64,000 bases of DNA from assembly GCA_029850555.1 (NCBI GenBank), contig JARCRS010000031.1, forward strand, positions 62,001-126,000, written 5' to 3'. The translations under genes were made by a program, and so were the position numbers. Each line of letters starts with the position of its first letter. Within the stretch, counting starts at the first letter, position 1. The notes under the pieces were generated by a model. It ran no database searches, was not told the origin of the DNA, and saw only the letters and a list, made by a program, of their open reading frames with translations. The DNA comes from an archaeon. Its GTDB lineage: Archaea > Thermoproteota > Nitrososphaeria > Nitrososphaerales > CADDZS01. This document shows, in pieces, positions 1 to 8,736 of the stretch.

Positions 1-140
1 GAAAACTTGGTCGACAACTAAATTCAGAATCCTAGCGACATAGCAGAGTTTCAATTCTATTGTGTTGAAAGAGTATGACAGGCAAAAGAGACAGGGTACT
101 CAAAGATCCCATCTCTTCGCGCAGTGCGTTTAGTGTTATG

Positions 141-884
141 CTATGTTTGAGGTGGTTGCTTCGAAGCTCTACTCTTTGCTCTTTCCGCATACTTGTCGAT
201 TTCGTCATCGTTTAATCTTCTCATTTGTTTAGTATCTGTGGGTATCATCGCCATTTTGATATGGCGAGTCCCAACTTTATCTTCGCTTACTAGGTAAATA
301 GATTCGACCGCCAATGTTAGTGCGTCATCGACACTAATGTCGTCTTTGTATCTCTGTTCAAGATACTCTCCTACCTGGTCAGATCCAGCGCCTATCGCTA
401 TCGCATAATAGCCAACATAGGTCCCGCTGGGGTCAGTCAAGAAAAGTTCAGCTCCACTCGAATCAACACCGGCGATAATCAGTGAAACTCCAAATGGTCT
501 TACGCCGGCATATTGTGTGTACTGTTGTGACATGTCGGACAGTTTCTTTGCCACAGTTTCGACGTCTACGGGCTCGTCATACACGAGCCTATTACTCTGG
601 GCAACGATTCTAGCCTGATCAACTTGAACACGCGCATCCGGGATGTATCCGGCTGCTGCCACACCCAGATGATCATCAACTTGAAATATTTTCTGAGTCT
701 CTCCAGGAGTTTGGAGCTTCCTAGGACGCTCCTCTACCGCTAAAATCACTCCTTGTTTTGTTTTGACACCAACGGCGAGAGTTCCACGTCTAACGGTCTC
801 TATAGCATATTCCACTTGGTATAATCGTCCATCGGGAGAAAATACCGTAATTGCTCTATCATAGCCAGCAGCTGCCGGAAACAT
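141..884 (-). CDS. psmA: 20S proteasome alpha subunit
   Basis: Forms the outer heptameric rings of the archaeal 20S proteasome, gating access to the beta-subunit proteolytic chamber in the cytoplasm. The 247-residue protein has the usual family length. The alpha-type N-terminal signature is clear: YDRAITVFSPDGRLYQVEYA at about residues 8-27, followed by the RGT motif and Ntn-hydrolase fold. Alpha subunits lack the catalytic N-terminal threonine, as here. The C-terminus is a charged tail. A TATA-like sequence lies about 40 bases upstream, so the transcript is probably short-leadered. No beta-subunit gene is in the window. Very confident from sequence. Confidence 0.97.
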   Translation of the reverse strand: MFPAAAGYDRAITVFSPDGRLYQVEYAIETVRRGTLAVGVKTKQGVILAVEERPRKLQTPGETQKIFQVDDHLGVAAAGYIPDARVQVDQARIVAQSNRLVYDEPVDVETVAKKLSDMSQQYTQYAGVRPFGVSLIIAGVDSSGAELFLTDPSGTYVGYYAIAIGAGSDQVGEYLEQRYKDDISVDDALTLAVESIYLVSEDKVGTRHIKMAMIPTDTKQMRRLNDDEIDKYAERAKSRASKQPPQT

Positions 885-919
885 TCAAACAAAAACCTCG
901 GCCAAAGTTGGGTAGTCGC

Positions 920-933
920 AGATTTAAGTATTA
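920..933 (-). promoter_or_regulatory. TATA-like box for psmA
   Basis: On the minus strand this reads ACTTAAAT within an A/T stretch, about 37-45 bases upstream of the psmA start. That matches the usual archaeal TATA spacing for a transcript with a very short leader. Position is inferred from sequence only. Confidence 0.4.
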
Positions 934-1009
934 CACGGAGATATGGTGCTAGCTGAAATGGAACAAGTCTGTTTCTCTACTCGAAAAGAGAATAATCGTA
1001 GGCGGAATA

Positions 1010-1522
1010 TTGAGAGACAGTTCTGTGATTATGAAACATAAAGGAATGTCAAATGAAATCATGAAAGAATATCTGGATCTGATAACGTTCCGCGGGCATT
1101 GCAATATCATGGCATTACATAGGAATACGATAGAGATTACAAAGGATCCTGAGATCTCAAAAAAGGCTGACTGCATTATAGGAGTAAATGCTTCAAAGAG
1201 TTGCGATGACCTAAAGCTCGAGCTAAAGAATTGGATACATTCGGGACGGTGGATGGAGTTTGAAATTAAGACGGGAACCGATTCATTCACATTCGAAGGC
1301 AGAGGCAGTGCAGGGCTTGAACTCACAGATAGTAAGGAAATAGTGCTTCGAAGATCAGACTATCTGAGCGGTAGGACAGCGGCCTTGCACTGCTCGCATT
1401 CAGCTAGTGATATTCCCAGAAATCTCATAGCATCTCTTCAAGATCCTAGGGCTGTGGGAAGATTAATCATCAGACCATTGCCTCAGAGGAAAGAGAACAG
1501 CTTTTTCTGGAGTCTGCCATAG
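1010..1522 (+). CDS. DUF371-family protein
   Basis: The protein matches the pattern of archaeal DUF371 proteins, whose function is unknown. Visible family features are FRGHCNIMALHRNTIEITKD near residues 27-46, the DCIIGVNASKSC segment near 54-65, and a C-terminal RRSDYLSGRTAAL stretch. The TTG at 1010 gives 170 residues; an ATG at 1031 gives a slightly shorter protein and is equally plausible, since conserved sequence begins only around residue 25. The gene is transcribed divergently from the proteasome alpha gene. The C-terminal extension after the conserved core is rich in basic and aromatic residues and looks lineage-specific. Confidence 0.8.
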   Translation: MRDSSVIMKHKGMSNEIMKEYLDLITFRGHCNIMALHRNTIEITKDPEISKKADCIIGVNASKSCDDLKLELKNWIHSGRWMEFEIKTGTDSFTFEGRGSAGLELTDSKEIVLRRSDYLSGRTAALHCSHSASDIPRNLIASLQDPRAVGRLIIRPLPQRKENSFFWSLP

Positions 1523-1737
1523 CGGCCAATCACGCATTCAGTTGCTAGACTCTAGCAGCAGCATCGTTCGCTAGGGCCACGTCTTCAGCTAGAATAAGCA
1601 ATTGTTTGGCTCTTTTCGCAGAGGAAATCGCTGTTTGGCATATCAACAAGGTCTTCGTAAAGGCGCGGAATTCGGAGTAAAGCGACGCACTCGCTCACAC
1701 GTTCCCAAAATCATGGAAAACTATCTTTCGCATACTC

Positions 1738-1953
1738 GTGATGTTTTGGGGCGCTATCCAACTTCCTATCTTCATAATCTCGGTCGCCATTTTTAAGTGG
1801 GCTATAAGTATCTTCCAAGCTTTCGTTGGACTTGTCAGAACTAGTCGTATGTACCTGCAAATGCGAAATGATCCGCCATCTTCTAATACCATAGAACCTC
1901 TTACTCGCAAGGATTACACTTTTTTGTCGCATTTTGACCAATTCAGCGTGTAA
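1738..1953 (+). CDS. Possible small single-span membrane protein
   Basis: A 71-codon frame starting at ATG encodes a hydrophobic N-terminal half (about residues 5-32, rich in Ile, Phe, Val and Ala) followed by a basic, then mixed polar tail. It ends 8 bases before the glycosylase start, which is compatible with co-transcription. I do not recognise a family. The overlapping frame 1602-1796 is basic and low in hydrophobic order and is probably spurious. Uncertain, as no conserved motif supports it. Confidence 0.35.
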   Translation: MMFWGAIQLPIFIISVAIFKWAISIFQAFVGLVRTSRMYLQMRNDPPSSNTIEPLTRKDYTFLSHFDQFSV

Positions 1954-1961
1954 CTAATTTA

Positions 1962-2900
1962 TTGGAATCCGTAGATTTTTCTGAAATGTGTTTTGACCCC
2001 GAAGTTACGTTCGAATCGGGCCAAACCTTTCGATGGAAACGATTTGTCACAAAAGACGAACCAAGTTGGATTGGCGTGATTTCAAACTACGTTGTAAGAA
2101 TGAGGAGAGGGAAGGCAGAGTGTGTCGCGAAGTTGAAGGAAAGTAATAGCAATAGAAGTAATTTTTCAGATGATATCGCAAATTATCTTTCCACCAACGA
2201 CGATCTAGACAGGATCGTTCAATCTTTCCCAAGGGATGAGTATCTGCAAAATGCTGTCAAGTCGTTCGACGGTCTTAGAGTGTTGACGCAGGATCCATGG
2301 GAATGTTTGATTTCTTTCGTATGCTCGATTAACAAGAACATTCCCGCGATTAAGATGATGCTCGAGCTTCTCTCAATGAAATTTGGTTCAAAAATTAGGT
2401 CATCGAACGAGGTTTTTTACTCTTTTCCTAAGCCTTCGACCTTGGCTAAAGCTTCCAAGATTGATCTCTTAGCCTGCAAAGTCGGTTTCCGTTGGAGATT
2501 CATTAGATTCATCGCGAATCAAGTGCGCTCGGGTAAACTCGACTTGAAATCTGTGAGCCAAAAGTCCTACGGACAGGCAAGAGATGAACTGATTAGCGAG
2601 CTATCTGGCACAACTTTTGGAGTGGGTCCGAAGGTCGCGGATTGTGTCATGCTGTTTTCTATGCACAAAATGGAAGCATTTCCGGTTGATGTCTGGATGT
2701 TGAGGTGCATTCAGAGCATTTATTCCCAAAAAATGGGCCTCCAAGACATCCTTGTGGATAAGAAATCGTTGACGAGGAGTACCTACGATCTCGTCCATAA
2801 AAGTGCGCATGAATATTTTGGCAGGTACTGCGGCTACGCTCAACAGTATCTATACATGAAGATAAGGCATGATTTTATTCGAAATAAAGCGCTGGTTTGA
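1962..2900 (+). CDS. ogg: 8-oxoguanine DNA glycosylase, OGG1 type
   Basis: Base-excision repair enzyme that removes 8-oxoguanine and nicks the strand by beta-elimination. The 312-residue protein has the OGG1 N-terminal domain (SGQTFRWKR near residue 19) and a helix-hairpin-helix GPD domain. The catalytic lysine is K224 in GVGPKVAD, and the conserved aspartate is D243 in FPVDVWM. The 19-residue spacing equals that between K249 and D268 of human OGG1. Start is a TTG at 1962. Its last 26 bases overlap the 3' end of the convergent LeuRS gene. This is the eukaryote-like OGG1 architecture, rather than the shorter Ogg2 or AGOG types common in other archaea. Confidence 0.93.
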   Translation: MESVDFSEMCFDPEVTFESGQTFRWKRFVTKDEPSWIGVISNYVVRMRRGKAECVAKLKESNSNRSNFSDDIANYLSTNDDLDRIVQSFPRDEYLQNAVKSFDGLRVLTQDPWECLISFVCSINKNIPAIKMMLELLSMKFGSKIRSSNEVFYSFPKPSTLAKASKIDLLACKVGFRWRFIRFIANQVRSGKLDLKSVSQKSYGQARDELISELSGTTFGVGPKVADCVMLFSMHKMEAFPVDVWMLRCIQSIYSQKMGLQDILVDKKSLTRSTYDLVHKSAHEYFGRYCGYAQQYLYMKIRHDFIRNKALV

Positions 2901-5772
2901 GAGGTAACGCAAACTTGGCTTTTTCTTTAGGATCGTAATTCTTTGGGTCATTCGCATTTTGTATCATAATTTTTGCACCAATTTCCCTCTCCAGATAAGG
3001 AGTCGCGTACTCGTAGATTTTTTTCTCATTCAATTCATTTGACATTTTGGAATAGGTTTCAATGAAGTTATCCCCGAGCTCGTTTATGATTTTTACGACC
3101 CGCGGCATAAGATTCGCGATATCTTTCTTCGGGATATCCGGAAACTTCGAGAAAAGTCCCGTCAAAGCTTCATTCGTCTTCAGTTTTCCTCTCCTTGAAT
3201 CGATGGCGGCCTTTAATAACTCGTATGTCCAAGATGGCGCAACGAACAGATATAGTTTCGAAGGCTTGTTTTGGAATAGTTTAGTAATGCTCTGGGCATC
3301 CTCTACTAACCTCTGAACTAGCATTTCTGTTAGCACAGCAGCCGGAGTTATCTTGGAATAGTCGGGTTCGGGAAATTTCGAAACCGAGATTAGATCGCTA
3401 TTTCCTAGCCTAGAGTTTAACTCTTCACAAGTATAGGGGATGAACGGCGATAATAACCGGATCCAAATTTGTGCAGCGTTGGAAAGGAGTGATTTTGAAG
3501 GCGCGTCTGTTCTTTTCAGATAATAGCGTAAATCGCTCCAATACCCGTAAAAGACGGTTTGGAATGCGGATTTGATCTTCATTTCATCCAGGTCCTGAAT
3601 TACGGAGGAGACTTTGTATTGTATTTGGGTTTCTAGCCATTGATCTTCTTCTCTTGTGCTCATCTGAGAATCGCTTTCAATTTCGCCTAACGATAGAATA
3701 AAGCTTGAAAGAGAGTTGATTTTAGCTTCAAAATCTTGGACGTTCTTTTCTCTCCAATCCACATCGTCAAGCCCATCAGAGCCAGCAAATACCGAGGCTC
3801 TCACGACGTCTGCTCCATATTCATTCAAAGCCTGCTTTAGAGTGACCAAGTTTCCCTTGCTTTTACTCATTTTTGCCCCGCCACGGGTCATCATTCCGTT
3901 AGCTGATATTCCCGTCGGCCACATTTTCTCGGGAAAGAACGCGACATGTTGGAATACAAAGAATGTCAAGTGGTTAGGGATGAGCTCTTTAGCAGAGTTT
4001 CTAAGATTAACAGGATACCAGTACTCGAATTGATTTCGCATTTCTTCTAGAATGTCCTCTGTTAGTTTCGTCTCTTTTTTTACGGATTCCAATGTTGCTT
4101 CGCCTAGCACGACGTAGCTAAACAGAGACTCTGTAAGATACACGGGATCGATTTTGTACTTTCTGATCGTCGAAATAAGAGTGTAAAACGTCATGTAAAT
4201 TGTAGAATCGCTGAGCGTTTCAACTATCCAGCCAGGGGACCAAGGAAGCGGAGTTCCCAATCCGACTCTTCTAGCGCAGGGCCAGTCTCTGAGCCAATCT
4301 ATGACGTCATGAAACCATTGCCTAGCATTTTCAGGATAAATCGAAGCCTTGTCGATGCATTCGTGAGCTAACTTTTTCCATTCAGGATCGGAATATTTCA
4401 GGAACCATTGGTCTTCAAGTATCTTCACGATACATTCAGTGGTACATCTACAGATTACTTTTTCGGGAAGCTCATACATCGAATCGGCAATTGCTAATTG
4501 CTTTAGCTTCTCTGCGATGATGGGTTTTGCTTCTGAGACATGCATTCCGCCAAAGCTTCCGGTATTGGGATTCAAAATCCCATGATGGAATTCTTTTTTG
4601 TATATTTCAGAAGTAGCAACAGCAACTTTAGGGTCGGACTGATCCTTTATTCCCATTCGATTTGTAATCTCTACCGCGGGTAACTCTCCCATGCCTGGAA
4701 CCGATATTACAGGGATTGGTTCGATTTTGTCTAATTCGGACTTTGAAAGACTGAACTTTCTTTGAGTGGAGATATCATTCTTGATGTCCCTTAGAGCTAC
4801 GTAATCAGCAGGTGCGTGCGCGGGGACACTGTACACCACTCCTGTGCCATTATCGGAATCAACGAAATTGCCAGGCAGAACGAGAAGCGTTCTTTGAGCT
4901 TCAAGTGGGTGAACTACTCTTGAACCAATCAGTTCTCTACCAGGAATCTCTTTGATAATTTGTATCTTCTTTAGTTGCTCTCCAAGTTTTATGGCAGCTC
5001 TTGAGCTTATGATCCAATGTTCCTTTTCATTTACAAGCGCCTCAACATACTCGGCATTTGGATTAATCCAAAGATTCGTGACGCCGTAGATTGTCTCCGG
5101 CCTCAGAGTAGCAGCAGGAAATTTAGTATTTTGCTCTTTTTCTTTGGGAAAGAGAATTAGGAAAAATTCTTCCCAGGCGACCCCTTCCCCCTCTAGCCTA
5201 TCGTGATCTCCTGTTGGGCTCTGATCATGCGGGCACCATACAACAGGATGTGTACCCCTCGAGATGTAGCCTTTTTCCCTGAGCTTATTCATCTGCCACA
5301 ATACGAATTTGTTAAAACTTGGCTCAAGATCGGTTGTGTGAAACTCGCGTCTCCAGTCAATTGAAAGTCCAAGCTTTTTGAGAGATTCTCGACCATTATC
5401 CGTATAGTATTTTGCCATGTACAAAGGATCGTAAAATCTAGGAATGTCTTCTTTGGGAACATGCTCTAACTCGACAAACTCATTGACTATTGCAGGGTCA
5501 CCTTTGGATAGTCGTTCTGCGGCAGCAACCAACGGTTGTCCCGTCCAATGCCAAGCCCAAGGAAAGAGAGTATTCATTCCTTGCATTCTCTTAAATCTAG
5601 CGTAGACATCAGCTCTGCAGTAAGTAAGCGCGTGCCCTACGTGTAGTGGTCCGTTCATGTAAGGGAACGGCACCGTAACAAGGACTTTTTTCTTGTGTTC
5701 ATCCGGGTCAGCTTCGAATATTTTCTTGCCTTCCCAAATTTTAATCCATTTATCTTCGACGAGTCTGTCCAA
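2875..5772 (-). CDS. leuS: Leucyl-tRNA synthetase, archaeal type
   Basis: Class I aminoacyl-tRNA synthetase charging tRNA-Leu. At 965 residues it has the long archaeal/eukaryal form. The HIGH-type motif is seen in PYMNGPLHVGHALTY near residues 38-52, and the KMSKS motif as AKMSKSKGN near residue 635. A large CP1 editing insertion lies between, with the T-rich region ATLRPETIYGVTNLW near 225. The C-terminal anticodon-binding and extension domains are complete. Ends overlap ogg by 26 bases in convergent orientation. AlaRS lies just upstream on the same strand (41 bases between ORFs), so the two synthetases may be co-transcribed. Two tRNA-Leu genes, its substrates, occur elsewhere in the window. 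Confidence 0.97.
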   Translation of the reverse strand: MDRLVEDKWIKIWEGKKIFEADPDEHKKKVLVTVPFPYMNGPLHVGHALTYCRADVYARFKRMQGMNTLFPWAWHWTGQPLVAAAERLSKGDPAIVNEFVELEHVPKEDIPRFYDPLYMAKYYTDNGRESLKKLGLSIDWRREFHTTDLEPSFNKFVLWQMNKLREKGYISRGTHPVVWCPHDQSPTGDHDRLEGEGVAWEEFFLILFPKEKEQNTKFPAATLRPETIYGVTNLWINPNAEYVEALVNEKEHWIISSRAAIKLGEQLKKIQIIKEIPGRELIGSRVVHPLEAQRTLLVLPGNFVDSDNGTGVVYSVPAHAPADYVALRDIKNDISTQRKFSLSKSELDKIEPIPVISVPGMGELPAVEITNRMGIKDQSDPKVAVATSEIYKKEFHHGILNPNTGSFGGMHVSEAKPIIAEKLKQLAIADSMYELPEKVICRCTTECIVKILEDQWFLKYSDPEWKKLAHECIDKASIYPENARQWFHDVIDWLRDWPCARRVGLGTPLPWSPGWIVETLSDSTIYMTFYTLISTIRKYKIDPVYLTESLFSYVVLGEATLESVKKETKLTEDILEEMRNQFEYWYPVNLRNSAKELIPNHLTFFVFQHVAFFPEKMWPTGISANGMMTRGGAKMSKSKGNLVTLKQALNEYGADVVRASVFAGSDGLDDVDWREKNVQDFEAKINSLSSFILSLGEIESDSQMSTREEDQWLETQIQYKVSSVIQDLDEMKIKSAFQTVFYGYWSDLRYYLKRTDAPSKSLLSNAAQIWIRLLSPFIPYTCEELNSRLGNSDLISVSKFPEPDYSKITPAAVLTEMLVQRLVEDAQSITKLFQNKPSKLYLFVAPSWTYELLKAAIDSRRGKLKTNEALTGLFSKFPDIPKKDIANLMPRVVKIINELGDNFIETYSKMSNELNEKKIYEYATPYLEREIGAKIMIQNANDPKNYDPKEKAKFALPLKPALYFE

Positions 5773-5813
5773 AAATCCTGTCGCTGGTCCTAAGTGTGTA
5801 TGCTCAGTTCTTT

Positions 5814-8594
5814 TTATTCACTTTTCGGCGAGGAAGGAACCTTCACATTGGAGTTGATTATTTTCTCGACATTATCAAGCGAAGATGGAATATTTAGAAT
5901 ACCGCCCTGCCCGAAATGAGCATCTCCACCTCCCGATCCTCCCATGCTCTTAGAAATCTCTTTTACAAGAATTCCTGCGTTCAAACCGTGTTCTTGGGCA
6001 GACTTGCCACAAAAGACCATAAGTCGAGGTCGAGCCTCTTCGTTGAATATAGCAACGTAGATTATCCTTGGCTCTTGTCTTGTGAGCCTTTCCCCGACCG
6101 TCAAATGATATTCCGAGTCGAGCCCTTCTTCTCCTAAGGTGGGGGAAGAAATATACAGCAACAAGCCGCCACCAACTTTCTTACTTTTATCTGGTATCTC
6201 CTTTGTCATTACATCTGCAAGTCGTTTTGCGAGTTGTTTTAGGCTCCTTCTTGCCAAATCTTCACTCTGCTTGATATTCGAGATTGAAGCAGCGACCTTG
6301 TCAATGGGCGTTTCAAGAGAAGCCGCCGAATCGAGTAGAATTGACTCCTGTTTCTCAACGTATCTCAGAGCGGCTTCGCCCGCCACAAATTCAATCCTTT
6401 CAACGCCATCTTGAATACGCTCAGCTTTTGTAATTTTAATCAAACCGATTTCTCCGGTAGAAGAGCAGTGGGTTCCTCCACACGCTTCCACATCCCACCC
6501 TTGTATGTTTACGATTCTGACCTCCTTGCTTGGAACAACTCCTCCTTGGTAAATTCTAAACCCGTAAGTCTGTTCTGCTTTCGTTCTCGGCATCCATGTT
6601 ATCACGACAGGTAGATTCTTTCGCACTACTTCATTTGAAATGTTTTCAATTTCAAGAATCTGCTCTCGAGTAAGGTGAGCAAAGTGGGTTATGTCGAGCC
6701 TAGCCATATCTTCATCTTTGAACGCAGAGTGCTGCCAGACCCAAGAACCGAGAACTTTGCGAGCGGCTCCATTCACTACATGTGTTGCTGTATGATGGCG
6801 CATTATTAGATTTCTCCGTCGCGAATCCACAATCCCATTTACGATATCGCTCTCCTTGATTGCGCTTGTTTTTAGATCGCGAACTTCATGGATTACGACA
6901 TTGTTGAATTTGACAACATCTACAACTTCGAGTCCATTGATCGTCCCGTGATCTGGTTCCTGACCTCCACTCCTCGCGTAAAACGCCGTGTTATCTAGTA
7001 TCACGTATTTCTCTTCAATTATCCGCAAAACTTTTGCTTCAAACTCAAATTGATCTCGGTTAAGATAGAATAGCAGATTCGTTGGCAAAATGCCCCCGAC
7101 TTCAAAACTTCTTTTCAACGCCTCATCATGTCTCTGCGTCATGTGACGCTGGGTGACTTTCAGATAGAAATCAGGTGGAACAATCGCATTCAATCCGGCT
7201 TTGATCAAAGTCTCGGGGGTTATTCCTTCACTGTCGTATAGCTGAATCAACTGTTCAGTTCCGACTATCACATCTCGTCTAACAAGAGACTCAACAATTT
7301 TGGCAGATCTCTCTCTAGTGGCTCTGTACTTCTCGGTTTCAACGTCCAAAATTTTTCGAACTTCATCTACATGTTCAGCAAGCTCAGGATACATCGGTCG
7401 GAGCTGCTCTGCATGCCAATATGCAATCTCCCCTAAATCGAGAGAGGCATCAATTTGTCTTGCAAAATCAATGGCTCGCCTTAGAATCACCCTAAGGTTG
7501 TAGCCTCCTCCCACATTACTTGGTAAAGCTCCGTCGGATATCGCGAAAAGCAGAGTGCGTGTATGATCAAGAACTGCGTATATTGCCTGAAGCCGTAACA
7601 ATTTTCGCCTAAATTCATTAGTGTTCCGAATCCCTATTTGCTTTAGAAACTCGTCGGGAATAGTATCTTTGCCTTTGAAATACTCAACATCAATTGCCCC
7701 TGCTAGTTTGTAATACTTTAAGATGAATTCCTTCTCTTCAGCCGTTTCAAGATAGCCTATCTTGTCTTTTAGATTCGCTAGTGGCTTTTGGAAGACTATG
7801 TCATAGCTTGTCGGAGTACCGTTAGTAAGCCAGACCCAACGGTCTAGACCGGCCCCCATATCCACGACTTTTTCTCGGTACTCAACGTAATCATTCGGCG
7901 TTCCTTCAAAGGCAGTGAAGACAGCGTTACCCATTTCCAAGCCCCGAACATAATACTCGAGGCTGTACCCGAAGGCACCGGGACCTAGCCAGACATCTTC
8001 TAGGAACACGATCTCTTCCTTTGGAACCCTGAAAACTTCGGTAAGCAACTTGAAATCGAGCTCAATACACCTATCTTTCCAGTAGCCTTCCGCATTTGCC
8101 AGTGCTGTCTGCCCGATCATACAAAAAGAAGTGAAATGTCTTCCTGTTACACCGACATTTCCAATATCGACGAATCGGAGGCACATTTGCGGAACAATCA
8201 AAGGGTTAGCGGGCAGTTCGAAAACGACTTTGCCAGATTCGACGCGTTGAAAATCTACGATTGAAGCTATTGTGAAATAAAGGTCCGGGCGCCATCTGCA
8301 TACGACAGGGTAGCGCTTAATCTCATGATGGCCATTTTTGACAAAATACTCGGCTATGCTTTTCCACGCACTAACATAATCAAACTTCTTTGGAGTAGGA
8401 TTTCCTAGAAACTCATATTGCTGACAAGTCGTATCAGGGCAGTGTGTCCTTCTTTCTTCCAAAGTCCAAAAAAATCTTTGACAATTCACGCACTGTTTTC
8501 GAACGAAACCTAGCTTGTCAAAAAGCTGTACTCTATAGTACCTGTCTGGCTCCGAGGAAAATTTCTGTCTAAGTGCCTCTTTCTCGGATATCAA
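5814..8594 (-). CDS. alaS: Alanyl-tRNA synthetase, archaeal type
   Basis: Class II synthetase charging tRNA-Ala. The 926-residue protein starts with the archaeal-specific zinc-binding extension (CVNCQRFFWTLEERRTHCPD near residues 35-54), then the catalytic core. The editing domain has its metal-binding motifs HHTATH near residue 600 and CGGTHCSSTG near residue 700. The C-terminal C-Ala region ends in the glycine-rich GGSGGGDAHFGQGG segment typical of AlaRS. The gene lies upstream of leuS in the same direction. Sequence identity to the family is unmistakable; no defects seen. Confidence 0.97.
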   Translation of the reverse strand: MISEKEALRQKFSSEPDRYYRVQLFDKLGFVRKQCVNCQRFFWTLEERRTHCPDTTCQQYEFLGNPTPKKFDYVSAWKSIAEYFVKNGHHEIKRYPVVCRWRPDLYFTIASIVDFQRVESGKVVFELPANPLIVPQMCLRFVDIGNVGVTGRHFTSFCMIGQTALANAEGYWKDRCIELDFKLLTEVFRVPKEEIVFLEDVWLGPGAFGYSLEYYVRGLEMGNAVFTAFEGTPNDYVEYREKVVDMGAGLDRWVWLTNGTPTSYDIVFQKPLANLKDKIGYLETAEEKEFILKYYKLAGAIDVEYFKGKDTIPDEFLKQIGIRNTNEFRRKLLRLQAIYAVLDHTRTLLFAISDGALPSNVGGGYNLRVILRRAIDFARQIDASLDLGEIAYWHAEQLRPMYPELAEHVDEVRKILDVETEKYRATRERSAKIVESLVRRDVIVGTEQLIQLYDSEGITPETLIKAGLNAIVPPDFYLKVTQRHMTQRHDEALKRSFEVGGILPTNLLFYLNRDQFEFEAKVLRIIEEKYVILDNTAFYARSGGQEPDHGTINGLEVVDVVKFNNVVIHEVRDLKTSAIKESDIVNGIVDSRRRNLIMRHHTATHVVNGAARKVLGSWVWQHSAFKDEDMARLDITHFAHLTREQILEIENISNEVVRKNLPVVITWMPRTKAEQTYGFRIYQGGVVPSKEVRIVNIQGWDVEACGGTHCSSTGEIGLIKITKAERIQDGVERIEFVAGEAALRYVEKQESILLDSAASLETPIDKVAASISNIKQSEDLARRSLKQLAKRLADVMTKEIPDKSKKVGGGLLLYISSPTLGEEGLDSEYHLTVGERLTRQEPRIIYVAIFNEEARPRLMVFCGKSAQEHGLNAGILVKEISKSMGGSGGGDAHFGQGGILNIPSSLDNVEKIINSNVKVPSSPKSE

Positions 8595-8736
8595 ATGTTC
8601 AGAGTCTCACTTTAGTTTCCTTTGTAGAATGTCGTAATAGTCTACTGCATGATTCACTTTTTTTCAATGTTTTCGTTCAAAGACGGTGTTAAAGATAGAA
8701 TTGACTCTTGCAAGGCAAAGGAAGGAGATCAGTGTT

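Noticed and set aside
1602-1796. Basic 64-residue frame before the glycosylase
   Set aside because: Overlaps a more protein-like membrane frame and shows no conserved or hydrophobic pattern.
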